Source: Nitrosopumilus zosterae | Lineage (GTDB): Archaea > Thermoproteota > Nitrososphaeria > Nitrososphaerales > Nitrosopumilaceae | Length of the DNA: 64,000 nt | Assembly (NCBI RefSeq): GCF_025998175.1 | Contig: NZ_AP026695.1 | Span: forward strand, 1,618,581-1,682,580 | Direction of reading: 5' to 3' | In this document: piece by piece, positions 26,588-35,547 of the stretch | How the letters are laid out: every line of letters begins with the position of its first letter | How positions within the stretch are numbered: position 1 is the stretch's first letter | Made by a program: the position numbers and the translations under genes | The notes under the pieces: model-generated | What the model was told of the DNA's origin: nothing | What the model saw: only the letters and a program-made list of their open reading frames with translations | The model's database searches: none

Positions 26588-27286
26588 TTAAGATGGGATT
26601 AATTTTTGTTTTATCATCATTTCAGCTAATCTAAATTCAATTTCAGTATCAATCATGTGACCACATTCAAGAGGTATTTCAAGGGGTAGAGATTTGGGCA
26701 AAATTGGATTTTTATATTTTAAAAATTGAGCAACATCATAAACAAATAATCCATTGAGTTGGTAGACAATGGGGGCTTCCTGTCTACTTTTTGGTCGATT
26801 TTTTAATTTTTTACAAAGTCGAAGAAATCCTGATAAATCTTTTTCCATCATATTGAAATATGGATTGAAATGCTGTCTGTAAACTCCATAAACAGCATTT
26901 GGTTTTTTATTTTTCAGAAGATCAATTGCCTTTTTCATATCCGATATTCTAATGAAGGGTACAGTACAGTCTCTATTTACTAAAACATCAAATTGATAAT
27001 CTAGTTGTCTGAGTTGTTTAATTCCATGAAGCATTACATCTGCAAAACCAGTAGAATCAGATGCGAGATTTTTTGGACGCTTAAATGGAACTTCAGCGCC
27101 ATATTTTTTTGAAATTTTTGCAATTTCAGGATCTTCAGTAGATACAATCACATGATTGAAAAGTCTAGATTCAAGAGCAGATTCAATAGCATAAGCAATT
27201 AGAGGTTTTTTATTTAATAAACGAATATTTTTCCTAGGGACACCCTTTGAACCTCCTCTAGCACCTATAAAGCAAATAGTTTTCAA
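26588..27286 (-). CDS. Acylneuraminate cytidylyltransferase (CMP-nonulosonate synthetase)
   Basis: A 232-residue protein starting at a TTG whose product begins KTICFIGARGGSKGVPRKNIRLL, the nucleotide-binding signature of CMP-sialate and CMP-legionaminate synthetases. The longer frame back to 27343 would add 19 residues of unrelated sequence. 'HVIVSTEDPEIAKISKKYGAEV', PFKRPKNLASDST and VNRDCTVPFIRISD follow in family order. It activates a nonulosonic acid with CTP, working with NeuB and NeuC encoded 1-4 kb away on the other strand. Whether the sugar is sialic, legionaminic or another acid is not decided by this sequence. Confidence 0.87.
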   Translation of the reverse strand: MKTICFIGARGGSKGVPRKNIRLLNKKPLIAYAIESALESRLFNHVIVSTEDPEIAKISKKYGAEVPFKRPKNLASDSTGFADVMLHGIKQLRQLDYQFDVLVNRDCTVPFIRISDMKKAIDLLKNKKPNAVYGVYRQHFNPYFNMMEKDLSGFLRLCKKLKNRPKSRQEAPIVYQLNGLFVYDVAQFLKYKNPILPKSLPLEIPLECGHMIDTEIEFRLAEMMIKQKLIPS

Positions 27287-27447
27287 AATTTCTATTTCAC
27301 TAAACTTTTGTGTGTTAAATAAATTACTAGTTAGAGAAATCAAGGAAAAAAGGCATGAAAGTAATCATTAAAAATTAATGAACTTTACACAAATATGAAG
27401 ATTAATCAGATAAGATTAAAAATGGAATTTCTTTCTATGAAATATTT

Positions 27448-28338
27448 ATGGATAAAATTCAAAAACGGGCTCTTACCAAAGAGTTAAAGAATAAATCAGT
27501 TCTTGTAACTGGTGGAGCTGGAAGTATAGGTTCAGTATTAGTTGAAACACTTCTTGAATTTCCAGTTCAATCTGTAAGAGTTTTAGATATTGATGAATAT
27601 GCTTTGGCAAAATTAGGTAAAAAATTAAAGGATTCCAGATTAAGGATTTTGCTTGGAAGTATTTTGGATCAAGATAGAGTAGACATGGCAGCAGACGGAA
27701 TCGATATTGTATTTCATCTTGCTGCAATCAAGAATATCGAAATTTCGGAATTTAATCCAATTGAGACAATTGATACTAACGTAAACGGAACTGCAAATAT
27801 AATTAAAATGCTGATCAAAAAAAGACCTTCAAAATTTATTAATATCAGTACGGATAAAGCAGCCGATGCTTCTACTCTTTATGGAAATACAAAACAACTT
27901 GGAGAAAGACTTGCAAGTTGGGCTGGTGTTCATATCAAAGGAACGAAATCAGCAACGGTTAGATTTGGAAATGTAATTGAATCAAGAGGAAATGTTTTTG
28001 AAGTTTGGAACGAAGAAAAGAAAAACAACAAGCCTTTATCTATAACAGAGCCTTCAATGAAAAGATATTTTATCCATTCAGATGAAGTGATAGATTTTAT
28101 TCTAAAATGTCTGTTAATGGCAAAAGCAGGCGAAGTTTTTATCCCAAAAATGCAATCTTTTAATATAAAAAAATTAGCAGATGATATTTCAAAATCTCAA
28201 AAAGTTATTGGACTTAGACGGGGGGAAAAATTAGAAGAGATTTTGTTGAACAATGAAGAAAAATCCAGAGCTGTGGAAAAAAGTAACATGTGGATTATCA
28301 AACCATATGAAAAAATAGTAAAAAATAAGATGGACTAG
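27448..28338 (+). CDS. UDP-sugar 4,6-dehydratase of the soluble CapD/PseB/LegB type
   Basis: A 296-residue extended SDR. VLVTGGAGSIGSVLVETL is the cofactor turn, 'FHLAAIKNIEISEFNPIE' with Lys-Asn, ISTDKAADASTLYGNTKQLGERL with the Asp-Lys and YxxxK pairs, and VRFGNVIESRGNVFEVW are signatures of UDP-GlcNAc 4,6-dehydratases and CapD. No membrane segments, unlike the long FlaA1/WbpM forms. It precedes neuB by 36 bases. With NeuC and NeuB it would fit a legionaminic acid route, but the needed aminotransferase and acetyltransferase are not in the window. Confidence 0.85.
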   Translation: MDKIQKRALTKELKNKSVLVTGGAGSIGSVLVETLLEFPVQSVRVLDIDEYALAKLGKKLKDSRLRILLGSILDQDRVDMAADGIDIVFHLAAIKNIEISEFNPIETIDTNVNGTANIIKMLIKKRPSKFINISTDKAADASTLYGNTKQLGERLASWAGVHIKGTKSATVRFGNVIESRGNVFEVWNEEKKNNKPLSITEPSMKRYFIHSDEVIDFILKCLLMAKAGEVFIPKMQSFNIKKLADDISKSQKVIGLRRGEKLEEILLNNEEKSRAVEKSNMWIIKPYEKIVKNKMD

Positions 28339-28374
28339 ATTAAATTAATACATAACAAGAATGGTAACCAAATA

Positions 28375-29406
28375 TTGAAAGATATTAAAATTGGAAATCG
28401 AATAATAGGTGAACATCATCCAGTTTTTGTAATTGCCGAAGCAGGAATAAACCACAATGGTTCACTTTTAATTGCTAAAAAATTAGTGGATATGGCAAAA
28501 AAAGCAGGTGCTGACTGCATTAAATTTCAAACTCACATAACAGAAGAAGAAATGACAAAGACAAAAATTTTACCAGGAAAGATTTCAAAAAAACCGCTAT
28601 GGGACATAATTAAGAGTTGTGAATTGAATGTAGATGAAGAAAAGAAATTAAATGAGTATTGCAAAAAAAGAAAAATTATTTTTTTATCTACACCATTTTC
28701 TATTCCTGCAATAGATAGACTAGAAAAAATTAAAATGCCAGCATATAAAATTGGTTCAGGTGAATTAACAAATTTGCCATTTTTAAAAGCTATTGCACAA
28801 ACTAAGAAACCAGTAATTCTTTCAACAGGAATGTCTGAATTAAGTGAAATTAAAGAAACAGTGAAATTATTTAAAAAATCAAAAATACCATTAGCTATTC
28901 TTCAAACAACATCAGAATATCCATGTGATTATAAAGATGTTAATTTACTAGTTATAGATAATTATAAAAAATTATTTAATTTACCGGTTGGAATTTCAGA
29001 TCATTCATTGGGAATTTATACGGTTTTAGGAGCTGTAGCCAGAGGAGCATGTATAGTTGAAAAACACATAACACTAGATAAAAAAATGCCGGGTCCGGAT
29101 CAGAAAATATCATTGGAATTTAATGAATTAAAAGAATTAGTTAAAGGATGTAGAGCAATTAAACTTGCATTAGGAAGCACTAAAAAAATTCTTAAAGGCG
29201 AATTAGAAGTTTTAAACTTTGCAAGAGAATCAGTAGTAACTAAAGAAAAAATATCCAAGGGGGAAATATTCACTGAGGCAAATTTGATAACAAAAAGGCC
29301 TAACACTGGAGAAATTCCTGCAAAAAATTTCTACATGATTCTTGGAAAAAAGGCTAAAAAAGACATTCAAAAAAATAAACAGCTGAAATTTAGTGATATA
29401 GTTTGA
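28375..29406 (+). CDS. neuB: N-acetylneuraminate/nonulosonate synthase
   Basis: A 343-residue protein with the TIM-barrel NeuB domain, PVFVIAEAGINHNGSLLIAKKLVD, DCIKFQTH, 'STPFSIPAIDRLEKIKMP', YKIGSGELTNLP, VGISDHSLGIYT and EKHITLDKKMPGPDQKIS, followed from about residue 285 by the SAF/antifreeze-like domain (VTKEKISKGEIFT to the end). It condenses phosphoenolpyruvate with a six-carbon acetamido sugar. TTG start. The stop overlaps the start of neuC (TTGA at 29403-29406), so they are translationally coupled. Confidence 0.93.
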   Translation: MKDIKIGNRIIGEHHPVFVIAEAGINHNGSLLIAKKLVDMAKKAGADCIKFQTHITEEEMTKTKILPGKISKKPLWDIIKSCELNVDEEKKLNEYCKKRKIIFLSTPFSIPAIDRLEKIKMPAYKIGSGELTNLPFLKAIAQTKKPVILSTGMSELSEIKETVKLFKKSKIPLAILQTTSEYPCDYKDVNLLVIDNYKKLFNLPVGISDHSLGIYTVLGAVARGACIVEKHITLDKKMPGPDQKISLEFNELKELVKGCRAIKLALGSTKKILKGELEVLNFARESVVTKEKISKGEIFTEANLITKRPNTGEIPAKNFYMILGKKAKKDIQKNKQLKFSDIV

Positions 29407-30545
29407 GGAAAAAAATTTTATTTGTAACTGAACGTAGAGCAGATTATTCAAAACTACGTCCAGTTATTAATGAAATAAAAAAATCAAAAAAATTTGATTA
29501 CTATTTAGTTGTAACAGGAAGTCATCTATTAAAAAAACACGGCTACACAATTAATGAGATCAAGAATGATGGATTTCATATATACAAAAAATTCAAAATG
29601 TTTGAAGAAAATGATGATGATTCCCCAGCAACAATGACCATGGCTTTTGGCAAAGCAGTTATCAATTTAACCAAAATAATAAAATCGTTAAAACCAGATT
29701 TAATTTTCTCAGGTTTTGATATTGGCGCTAATTTTGCAGCTGCAATTATAGGCGCACACATGAATATTCACGTTGCTCATTTAGAAGGAGGAGAGATAAC
29801 AGGAACAATAGACGAATCAATAAGACATGCAATTTCTAAATTTGCTCATATTCATTTTACAAGTAATACGCAAGCAACAAAAAGACTAATCAAAATGGGG
29901 GAATTGCCAAAAAATATTTTTACAGTAGGAAATCCATCATTAGACGTAATAAAATCTATAAAATTTATTCCCAAGAAAAAATTGGAAGATGAGTTTAACA
30001 TTAATTTGGAAAAACCGTTATTATTGGTTGTTCAACATACTGTAACAACAGAAATTAATAAAATTGACAAGTATTTCTCAGAGACAATAAATGCAATTAA
30101 AGATACAAACATTCAAACCATAATTATTTCAGGAAATGTAGATGCAGGTTCACAAAAAATTAAAAAAATTATCAAAAATTCAAATATATCAAATTATGAA
30201 AACTTACCATTCATCAAATACATTAGTTTACTGTACTATTCTTCAGCAATAATAGGTAATTCTAGTAGTGGAATAATGGAAGCGCCATTTTTACATATTC
30301 CTTCTATCAATATTGGTACACGTCAAGAAGGGAGAGGAAAAACAAAAAGTATCATAAATGTAAAATATGATAAAAATAAAATCAAAATGGCAATCAATAA
30401 GGTATTAACAGACAAAAAATTCTTAAATTCAATTAAAAAACAAAAAAATCAACACGGTAATGGAATAGCATCTAAGAAAATAATTCAAATTTTAGAAAAA
30501 TTAAATTTTGAAAATATATCAATTCAAAAAAAATTAGCATATTAA
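29403..30545 (+). CDS. neuC: Hydrolysing UDP-N-acetylglucosamine (or bacillosamine) 2-epimerase
   Basis: A 380-residue GT-B-like epimerase. ILFVTERRADYSKLRPVI is the NeuC/LegG N-terminus, 'SGFDIGANFAAAIIGAHM', AHLEGGEITGTIDESIRHAISKFAHIHF and IIGNSSSGIMEAPFLHIP with the conserved Glu and His residues follow. It frees ManNAc or a 2,4-diacetamido analogue from the UDP-sugar as substrate for NeuB. The TTG start overlaps the neuB stop by four bases. Confidence 0.9.
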   Translation: MRKKILFVTERRADYSKLRPVINEIKKSKKFDYYLVVTGSHLLKKHGYTINEIKNDGFHIYKKFKMFEENDDDSPATMTMAFGKAVINLTKIIKSLKPDLIFSGFDIGANFAAAIIGAHMNIHVAHLEGGEITGTIDESIRHAISKFAHIHFTSNTQATKRLIKMGELPKNIFTVGNPSLDVIKSIKFIPKKKLEDEFNINLEKPLLLVVQHTVTTEINKIDKYFSETINAIKDTNIQTIIISGNVDAGSQKIKKIIKNSNISNYENLPFIKYISLLYYSSAIIGNSSSGIMEAPFLHIPSINIGTRQEGRGKTKSIINVKYDKNKIKMAINKVLTDKKFLNSIKKQKNQHGNGIASKKIIQILEKLNFENISIQKKLAY

Positions 30546-30570
30546 AATAACCATATTCACAACAAATTTT

Positions 30571-31398
30571 ATGACTAAAATACTTGTTACAGGTTCTAAA
30601 GGATTTATTGGAAAACAAGTTGTTGAGCACTTGAAATCAAGTGATATTATTTCCGATTCAATTGATTCAAAACGAGTTGATTTAAAAAATATTGAAGAGG
30701 TGATGAAACTTAACAAATCAGATATAGTCATACATTTAGGTGGAAAAACAATAAAAGGATTAGAATGGAACGAATATTTTTACAATAATGTTATTGGGAC
30801 ATTAAATATTTTAGAATATTGTATTAAAAAAAATATTAAAAAAATGATTTTTGTAAGTAGTTATGTTTATGGAAATCCTAAATATTCTCCAATTGATGAA
30901 AAACATCCGATATTACCACATAATGCATATACAAGAAGCAAATATCTTGCAGAACAATTATGTGAATTTTTTGCCAAAAATTCTGATCTTAATGTAATTA
31001 TTTTAAGACCATTCAATATTTTTGGTAAAACATTACCAAAAGGTTTTCTTATTTCGAATTTGTTAAAATCAATTAAAACTAATGAGAAAATTACAATTGT
31101 CAATAAAAATAGTAGAAGAGATTTTTTACATGTTGATGATCTAACAGATGTGATTTTAAAGATAAAAGATTATGACTGTAAATTTGAGATTTTCAATATT
31201 GGTTCAGGAAAATCATATTCATTTAATGAAATTATTGAAAAAATAGAGAAAATAAAGAAAATTAAACTCAATGTACAATATGAAGAGGACAAAGAAAATT
31301 TTATTGAAGATATTGTAGCAGATATATCTAAACTCAAAAATAAAATAAAATGGAATCCAATGATATCATTTGATGAAGGTTTACAAAAATGCAAATAA
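30571..31398 (+). CDS. NAD-dependent nucleotide-sugar epimerase
   Basis: A 275-residue extended SDR. VTGSKGFIGKQVVEHL is the cofactor turn, 'VIHLGGKTIKGLEW', VSSYVYGNPKYSPIDE with the serine, and AYTRSKYLAEQLCE with YxxxK. The substrate block is RRDFLHVDDLTDVI. It is shorter than RfbB or GalE. It follows neuC by 25 bases on the same strand and may epimerise or reduce a nucleotide sugar used in the same glycan; the substrate is not determined. Confidence 0.82.
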   Translation: MTKILVTGSKGFIGKQVVEHLKSSDIISDSIDSKRVDLKNIEEVMKLNKSDIVIHLGGKTIKGLEWNEYFYNNVIGTLNILEYCIKKNIKKMIFVSSYVYGNPKYSPIDEKHPILPHNAYTRSKYLAEQLCEFFAKNSDLNVIILRPFNIFGKTLPKGFLISNLLKSIKTNEKITIVNKNSRRDFLHVDDLTDVILKIKDYDCKFEIFNIGSGKSYSFNEIIEKIEKIKKIKLNVQYEEDKENFIEDIVADISKLKNKIKWNPMISFDEGLQKCK

Positions 31399-31415
31399 TT
31401 AAAAAACGATCATAT

Positions 31416-32438
31416 TCATGAATGTAATAATTTTTCATACAAACTTAGATATTTTTTACCAATATTTGGCCAATCATACTTTTGGACTTGTTTAAAAGCA
31501 GACTCAGAAATTTGTTCTAGTTTAATTGGATTGTTCAAGATAGACACTATTTCTCTTAATAATTTTGCAGGATTTTCCGGTTCAATTAAAATCCCTGTTT
31601 TATTATTTTCAAACAATTCTACATTTCCACCAATATTTGTAGCGATAACTGGAGTTTGGCATGCCATTGCTTCAAGTAATGTAGCACTAATTCCTTCAGC
31701 AAGAGAAGGCTGAATCAATAATTTAGATCCACGAATCAAAGGAATTGTTTTTTCTTTAGGCTGATAACCTAAATAATGAATATTTGCATGATTTTTGGTA
31801 ACTTCTACTACAGATTCTTTTTCGGGTCCGTTTCCTATTATCAATAAATTAATATCATCAGGTAATTCATCTGCCATTTTAAGAATTGTCAATATTCCTT
31901 TTTCTTTTGATAAACGTCCTGCAAAAATTATTTGTTTTTCATATCTAGTATCAATCCCAGGTGGTAATGAAGAAATATCTATTGCATTTGGGATAAAAGA
32001 TACCTTTGAACCTAATTTACTATAATATTCAAATGCTTCTTTAGAACCTGCAGTAACAGCATCTGCCCATTCAAAAGCATTTCTTTCATATTTCGTAGAA
32101 AAAGTTGAACTAGTTTTACCATGTAACATTCCAATTTGCTGACTGTAAATTCCATGTATGGTTAAGATTTTTTTTCCAGAAACATTTTTCATTGCTAATG
32201 CTCCAATTGGATGTTGTGCATGAACGATATCATAATTTTTCATTAGTTTTGCTTTAAAAAAAGACGATATCAAAAAACTAGGATTTCTTAATTTTTTGAT
32301 TGGAATTATAGGAGTATTTTCTGAAGAAAGTACATCTACACAATGGCCATTTTCTTTAAGAAATTTTATTAAATCTCTAACATGTTGTGCTACTCCGCCA
32401 ATTCCTTTTAGTGTAGGCGAGATGATGAGAATTTTCAC
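31416..32438 (-). CDS. GT4 family glycosyltransferase
   Basis: A 340-residue GT-B enzyme. GIGGVAQHVRDLIKFLKENGH is the N-terminal acceptor-loop block, 'AVTAGSKEAFEYY', FIPNAIDIS (the linker), IIFAGRLSKEKGILTIL and LIQPSLAEGISATLLEAMACQTPVIAT with the E-x7-E donor site complete the family pattern. It is the last gene of the surface-glycan region; the following genes on the right have visibly higher GC and housekeeping functions. Confidence 0.9.
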   Translation of the reverse strand: MKILIISPTLKGIGGVAQHVRDLIKFLKENGHCVDVLSSENTPIIPIKKLRNPSFLISSFFKAKLMKNYDIVHAQHPIGALAMKNVSGKKILTIHGIYSQQIGMLHGKTSSTFSTKYERNAFEWADAVTAGSKEAFEYYSKLGSKVSFIPNAIDISSLPPGIDTRYEKQIIFAGRLSKEKGILTILKMADELPDDINLLIIGNGPEKESVVEVTKNHANIHYLGYQPKEKTIPLIRGSKLLIQPSLAEGISATLLEAMACQTPVIATNIGGNVELFENNKTGILIEPENPAKLLREIVSILNNPIKLEQISESAFKQVQKYDWPNIGKKYLSLYEKLLHS

Positions 32439-32490
32439 AAAACAAAATTAGTTGTGGACCTTTTAAGGTCTTGGATTAAAAATCAGAATT

Positions 32491-34155
32491 TTACATAGTT
32501 GCTTGTGCAGCATCATGGAACATCTGGCTCTTTGCACAGCCAGCAGCAAGTTCATCACCTGCTCCACGTCTCATAAGACCACGATAAAGACCGTCTTCCA
32601 GTTTGACGCCTTCGCGTTCTTCCCATTCCTCTACAGTAATGGAATATTTCTTTTGGATTCTATCTCGATACCATTCTGGAATTACATTGAATGCACAAAA
32701 TGGAACGATTCTGAGATCTGGAGTTAGATAGTGAATATCACATCTTTGCAGTCTTTCCAAATCTTCGTTGTATTTGTCTTGAAAGTGCATCATACCAAGG
32801 AATAATCCCTTGACGTGCCAAGATCCTACTGAATCAAATGATCTCTTCATCAAAATATTACCGAACATCTTTGCCAAATCCAGTCCAGCTGGCTGTTTCT
32901 TTGTATCAACAAAACCTTTGAGTTTTCTTACAACTTCAAGCATTGTAAAGTACTTGTTTTTGCCAGAGCGAATCTCTTCTGCTTTGTCTTCAAATAGTTC
33001 TAGCATTCCCTGAATGTCACAGAATTTGGTTAATGGGACAAACTTCTTTGTGTCTGCATCTTCAAAGATGTATGTTCCTGCACCACATGCGAAGTGGATT
33101 GATAATTCGTATTTTGGTTTGCTAGAGAATGCTTCAATTACGTTAGTCAGTGGCATGCAACTTGGAACTGGGAACCAGTCATCTACAGTTACCTCGCCGT
33201 TTGTTTGCTCTTCAATTCTTTGAACACAGTCAGGAACTGTGATTCGATATTTTTCACGTTCGGATTTACCCATTCTTCCAGTTAGGGAGACAGGTTGGAA
33301 ATTAACAGCGTGGACTACATCCATGTTCTTTTGAGCATATCTGATAATTCCTCCTAGTTCATGATCATTAATTGATTTGATTACTGTTGGAACAAATACT
33401 ACAGTAGTACCTGTCTTTCTGCAACTATCTAGTGCATATGGAATCTCCCAGTGGTTTTTAGGATTTGTTCTTGCAGTTACACCATCAAAGGAAAGATACA
33501 AGTTGTTACAACCAGCTAGTCTTACTTCTCTTGCTGCTTCTGGATCCATTGCATGTCTAATTCCATTAGTGTTCATCTGGATATGGTCAACGCCTTCCTC
33601 TTTCATAATTTTGATAACATCAGCGATATCTTCTCTGAGCATTGGTTCACCACCAGTGATTTGCATAGAGTTTCCTGGAATTGGTCTTTCAGCTCGCAAA
33701 GTCTTCATCATTGCTCTGACTTGGGTATGATCTGGCTCGTACATGTAAGCGCCTTCAAGACCTTTCTTTACATAAAAGAAGCAATACCAACATGTTAAAT
33801 CACATCTGTTAGTTACAATCATGTTTGCAAGTCCACTGTGAGATAGGTGGTTTGAGCATAATCCGCAGTTATTTGGACAGGAACATTTGTCAATCATTAC
33901 GTTTGGAGAATGAGCGCCTTTTCCATCCATCCAGTATGTACTGAATTTCTTGTACATTTCATAAGAGCCAAAGTACAATTCCTCACATTCACCGTGAGTT
34001 GGACAGACTTTGGACATGAAGACCTTGTTATCTCGCTCAAAGACTTCGGCATCCAGAATCATGTTACAGTCTGGACAGATACTTTGAGTGAATCTAATTG
34101 TGGATTTTTTACCTAAATTTTTACTTGATTGATTGGATATCTGAATTAGTGCCAT
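32491..34155 (-). CDS. Radical SAM protein, tetraether lipid synthase (Tes)-like
   Basis: A 554-residue protein. The 4Fe-4S radical SAM motif CX3CX2C is Cys118, Cys122, Cys125 (NRCDLTCWYC), followed by 'MQITGGEPMLRED' for SAM binding. Extra cysteine clusters fit auxiliary clusters: SICPDC and KVCPTHGEC near the N-terminus, CSCPNNCGLC at 91-100, and C-terminal CGAG, FCDIQG, RCDIHYLTPDLRIVPFC. The N-terminal CPxC-to-CPTHG layout and AVNFQPVSLTGR recall the MJ0619/Tes family, which joins two archaeols into GDGT; thaumarchaeal membranes are GDGT-based. Codon use is richer in GC than the genes to the left. Family assignment is from remembered motifs, so methyltransferase-type MJ0619 relatives are an alternative. 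Confidence 0.7.
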   Translation of the reverse strand: MALIQISNQSSKNLGKKSTIRFTQSICPDCNMILDAEVFERDNKVFMSKVCPTHGECEELYFGSYEMYKKFSTYWMDGKGAHSPNVMIDKCSCPNNCGLCSNHLSHSGLANMIVTNRCDLTCWYCFFYVKKGLEGAYMYEPDHTQVRAMMKTLRAERPIPGNSMQITGGEPMLREDIADVIKIMKEEGVDHIQMNTNGIRHAMDPEAAREVRLAGCNNLYLSFDGVTARTNPKNHWEIPYALDSCRKTGTTVVFVPTVIKSINDHELGGIIRYAQKNMDVVHAVNFQPVSLTGRMGKSEREKYRITVPDCVQRIEEQTNGEVTVDDWFPVPSCMPLTNVIEAFSSKPKYELSIHFACGAGTYIFEDADTKKFVPLTKFCDIQGMLELFEDKAEEIRSGKNKYFTMLEVVRKLKGFVDTKKQPAGLDLAKMFGNILMKRSFDSVGSWHVKGLFLGMMHFQDKYNEDLERLQRCDIHYLTPDLRIVPFCAFNVIPEWYRDRIQKKYSITVEEWEEREGVKLEDGLYRGLMRRGAGDELAAGCAKSQMFHDAAQATM

Positions 34156-34182
34156 ACCTGTTATCGGAATTCTTCTGAAATA

Positions 34183-34190
34183 CTATATAA
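34183..34190 (-). promoter_or_regulatory. TATA-like promoter element for the radical SAM gene
   Basis: TTATATAG on the minus strand is centred about 31 bases before the ATG at 34155. This spacing would give a leaderless or nearly leaderless transcript, common in this phylum. Confidence 0.45.
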
Positions 34191-34240
34191 TGCATTTCAT
34201 ACTAGCCCCCGTGTGGAATTTAGTAATCACGCATACCTGA

Positions 34241-34248
34241 TTTAAATA
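34241..34248 (+). promoter_or_regulatory. TATA-like promoter element for the TrmB gene
   Basis: TTTAAATA lies 26-33 bases before the ATG at 34274. It and the divergent element at 34183 share one 118-base intergenic region, where a regulator such as TrmB could bind both promoters. Confidence 0.45.
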
Positions 34249-34273
34249 CCAAAACGAGTCGACTAGATCGCAT

Positions 34274-35041
34274 ATGAGCATATCTGATAAAACAAGAAAG
34301 GCATTAGAAAAAATCGGTCTTACAAGTTACGAGATCAGAACATTTTCAGCATTACTCAAAGCTGGAGAGTTAACGGCATCCGACCTTAGTCAGAAATCAG
34401 GAGTGCCATATTCGAAAATTTACGAAGTACTAGGAACTCTGGAAGATAAAGGTTGGATTGGATCAGACGATTCTAGACCAACGAAATATTTTGCAAAGTC
34501 GCCATCTACGGGACTGGAAACAACAAAACAGAAAATGGAGACAGATTTTTCGCAGAACCAAAGTGTGATTTTAAATGAATTAGTTCCATTGTATGAAAAA
34601 AGTGGCACAAGTGAAAGACCAGACATTTGGGTATTGTCAGGTGCAATAAACATTGCAGCAAAAATTCTAGAGATGGTAGATACGTGCAGAAATGAGGTGA
34701 TGATTGCATTGCCAGAAGCTGGAGTAGAACTAGTAAAGCAGGCATTGCCAAAACTTAGATCATTACATGATAAAGGAGTAGAAATTACAATTCTCACCTC
34801 AGATAAAATGGATAAAGAATCAATCAAGGCAATCAAAAGAGTTGCAACTGTAAAAATTAAGAAGGGTTTGTTTGGAGGGGGAATAATTTCTGATAAAAGA
34901 TATGTTGTTATTTTATTGGGTCCAGAAATTGGTGGTGCAAACACTTCAGATGTTGTAGCAATTTGGGCAGATCATGCGGGATTGGCAGGATTTGCGCGTC
35001 AATACTTTGAATATTTATTAAAAGATTCCAAGGTGATATAG
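34274..35041 (+). CDS. TrmB family transcriptional regulator
   Basis: A 255-residue protein with an N-terminal winged helix (LTSYEIRTFSALLKAGELTASDLSQKSGVPYSKIYEVLGTLEDKGWI, written in family spelling; recognition helix around SGVPYSKIYEVL at about residues 42-53) and a C-terminal PLD-like effector domain (DIWVLSGAINI, 'EVMIALPEAG', VEITILTSD). TrmB proteins bind sugars or other small ligands and control metabolic genes; here the ligand is unknown. It is divergent from the radical SAM gene and one base ahead of the DtxR-type gene, suggesting one small regulatory operon. Confidence 0.88.
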   Translation: MSISDKTRKALEKIGLTSYEIRTFSALLKAGELTASDLSQKSGVPYSKIYEVLGTLEDKGWIGSDDSRPTKYFAKSPSTGLETTKQKMETDFSQNQSVILNELVPLYEKSGTSERPDIWVLSGAINIAAKILEMVDTCRNEVMIALPEAGVELVKQALPKLRSLHDKGVEITILTSDKMDKESIKAIKRVATVKIKKGLFGGGIISDKRYVVILLGPEIGGANTSDVVAIWADHAGLAGFARQYFEYLLKDSKVI

Positions 35042-35042
35042 T

Positions 35043-35498
35043 ATGGATGCATTAAGTGATGACGAAGAGACTCTCTTTGTAGGAACTGCAGAAGCAGAAC
35101 ATGTAGAGATGTATCTCAAGGCAATCTGGCATATCAAGGAAAGAGGAGAGGATGTCAAGATTAGCACCATTGCTAAAATGCTCAATGTCAGGCAACCAAG
35201 TGTTGTTCAGATGCTCAAGAAATTAAACAGCAAGAATCTTGTAAATTACAACAAGGCAGGTGTGAAACTTACAGAGGATGGCGAAAGAATAGGTGCAAGC
35301 ATGATGAGAAATAGCAGATTACTAGAGGTACTAATGGACAGTGCATTAAAAGTTGAAATTGATGAGGAGATGGTTTGCGGTATTGAACACCACATGAAAA
35401 AACAATTCACAGATGCATTGTGTACCATGTTAAACCACCCAAGGAAATGCCCACATGATCATGAAATTCCTATGGGCGAATGTTGTAAAGCAGCATAA
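35043..35498 (+). CDS. DtxR/MntR family metal-dependent repressor
   Basis: A 151-residue protein. An N-terminal winged helix (EHVEMYLKAIWHIKERGED, then VKISTIAKMLNVRQPSVVQMLKKL, recognition helix at RQPSVVQML) leads to the dimerisation and metal domain (CGIEHHMKKQFTDALC, 'HPRKCPHDHEIPMGECC'), whose Cys, Glu, His set is the usual Fe/Mn site. No SH3-like third domain. It starts one base after trmB. It probably regulates metal transport genes elsewhere. Confidence 0.9.
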   Translation: MDALSDDEETLFVGTAEAEHVEMYLKAIWHIKERGEDVKISTIAKMLNVRQPSVVQMLKKLNSKNLVNYNKAGVKLTEDGERIGASMMRNSRLLEVLMDSALKVEIDEEMVCGIEHHMKKQFTDALCTMLNHPRKCPHDHEIPMGECCKAA

Positions 35499-35547
35499 GT
35501 GAAATCATATCCCAAAAGATATATCATCTTAGAAATTGAATTGAATC

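Noticed and set aside
33377-33730. 117-residue plus-strand frame opposite the radical SAM gene
   Set aside because: It covers the radical SAM core of the real gene on the other strand; its hydrophobic look follows from codon composition.
34420-34944. 174-residue frame on the minus strand opposite the TrmB gene
   Set aside because: It lies wholly inside the TrmB gene, whose winged helix and effector domain are clear. Its product has no recognisable domain and is a codon shadow.
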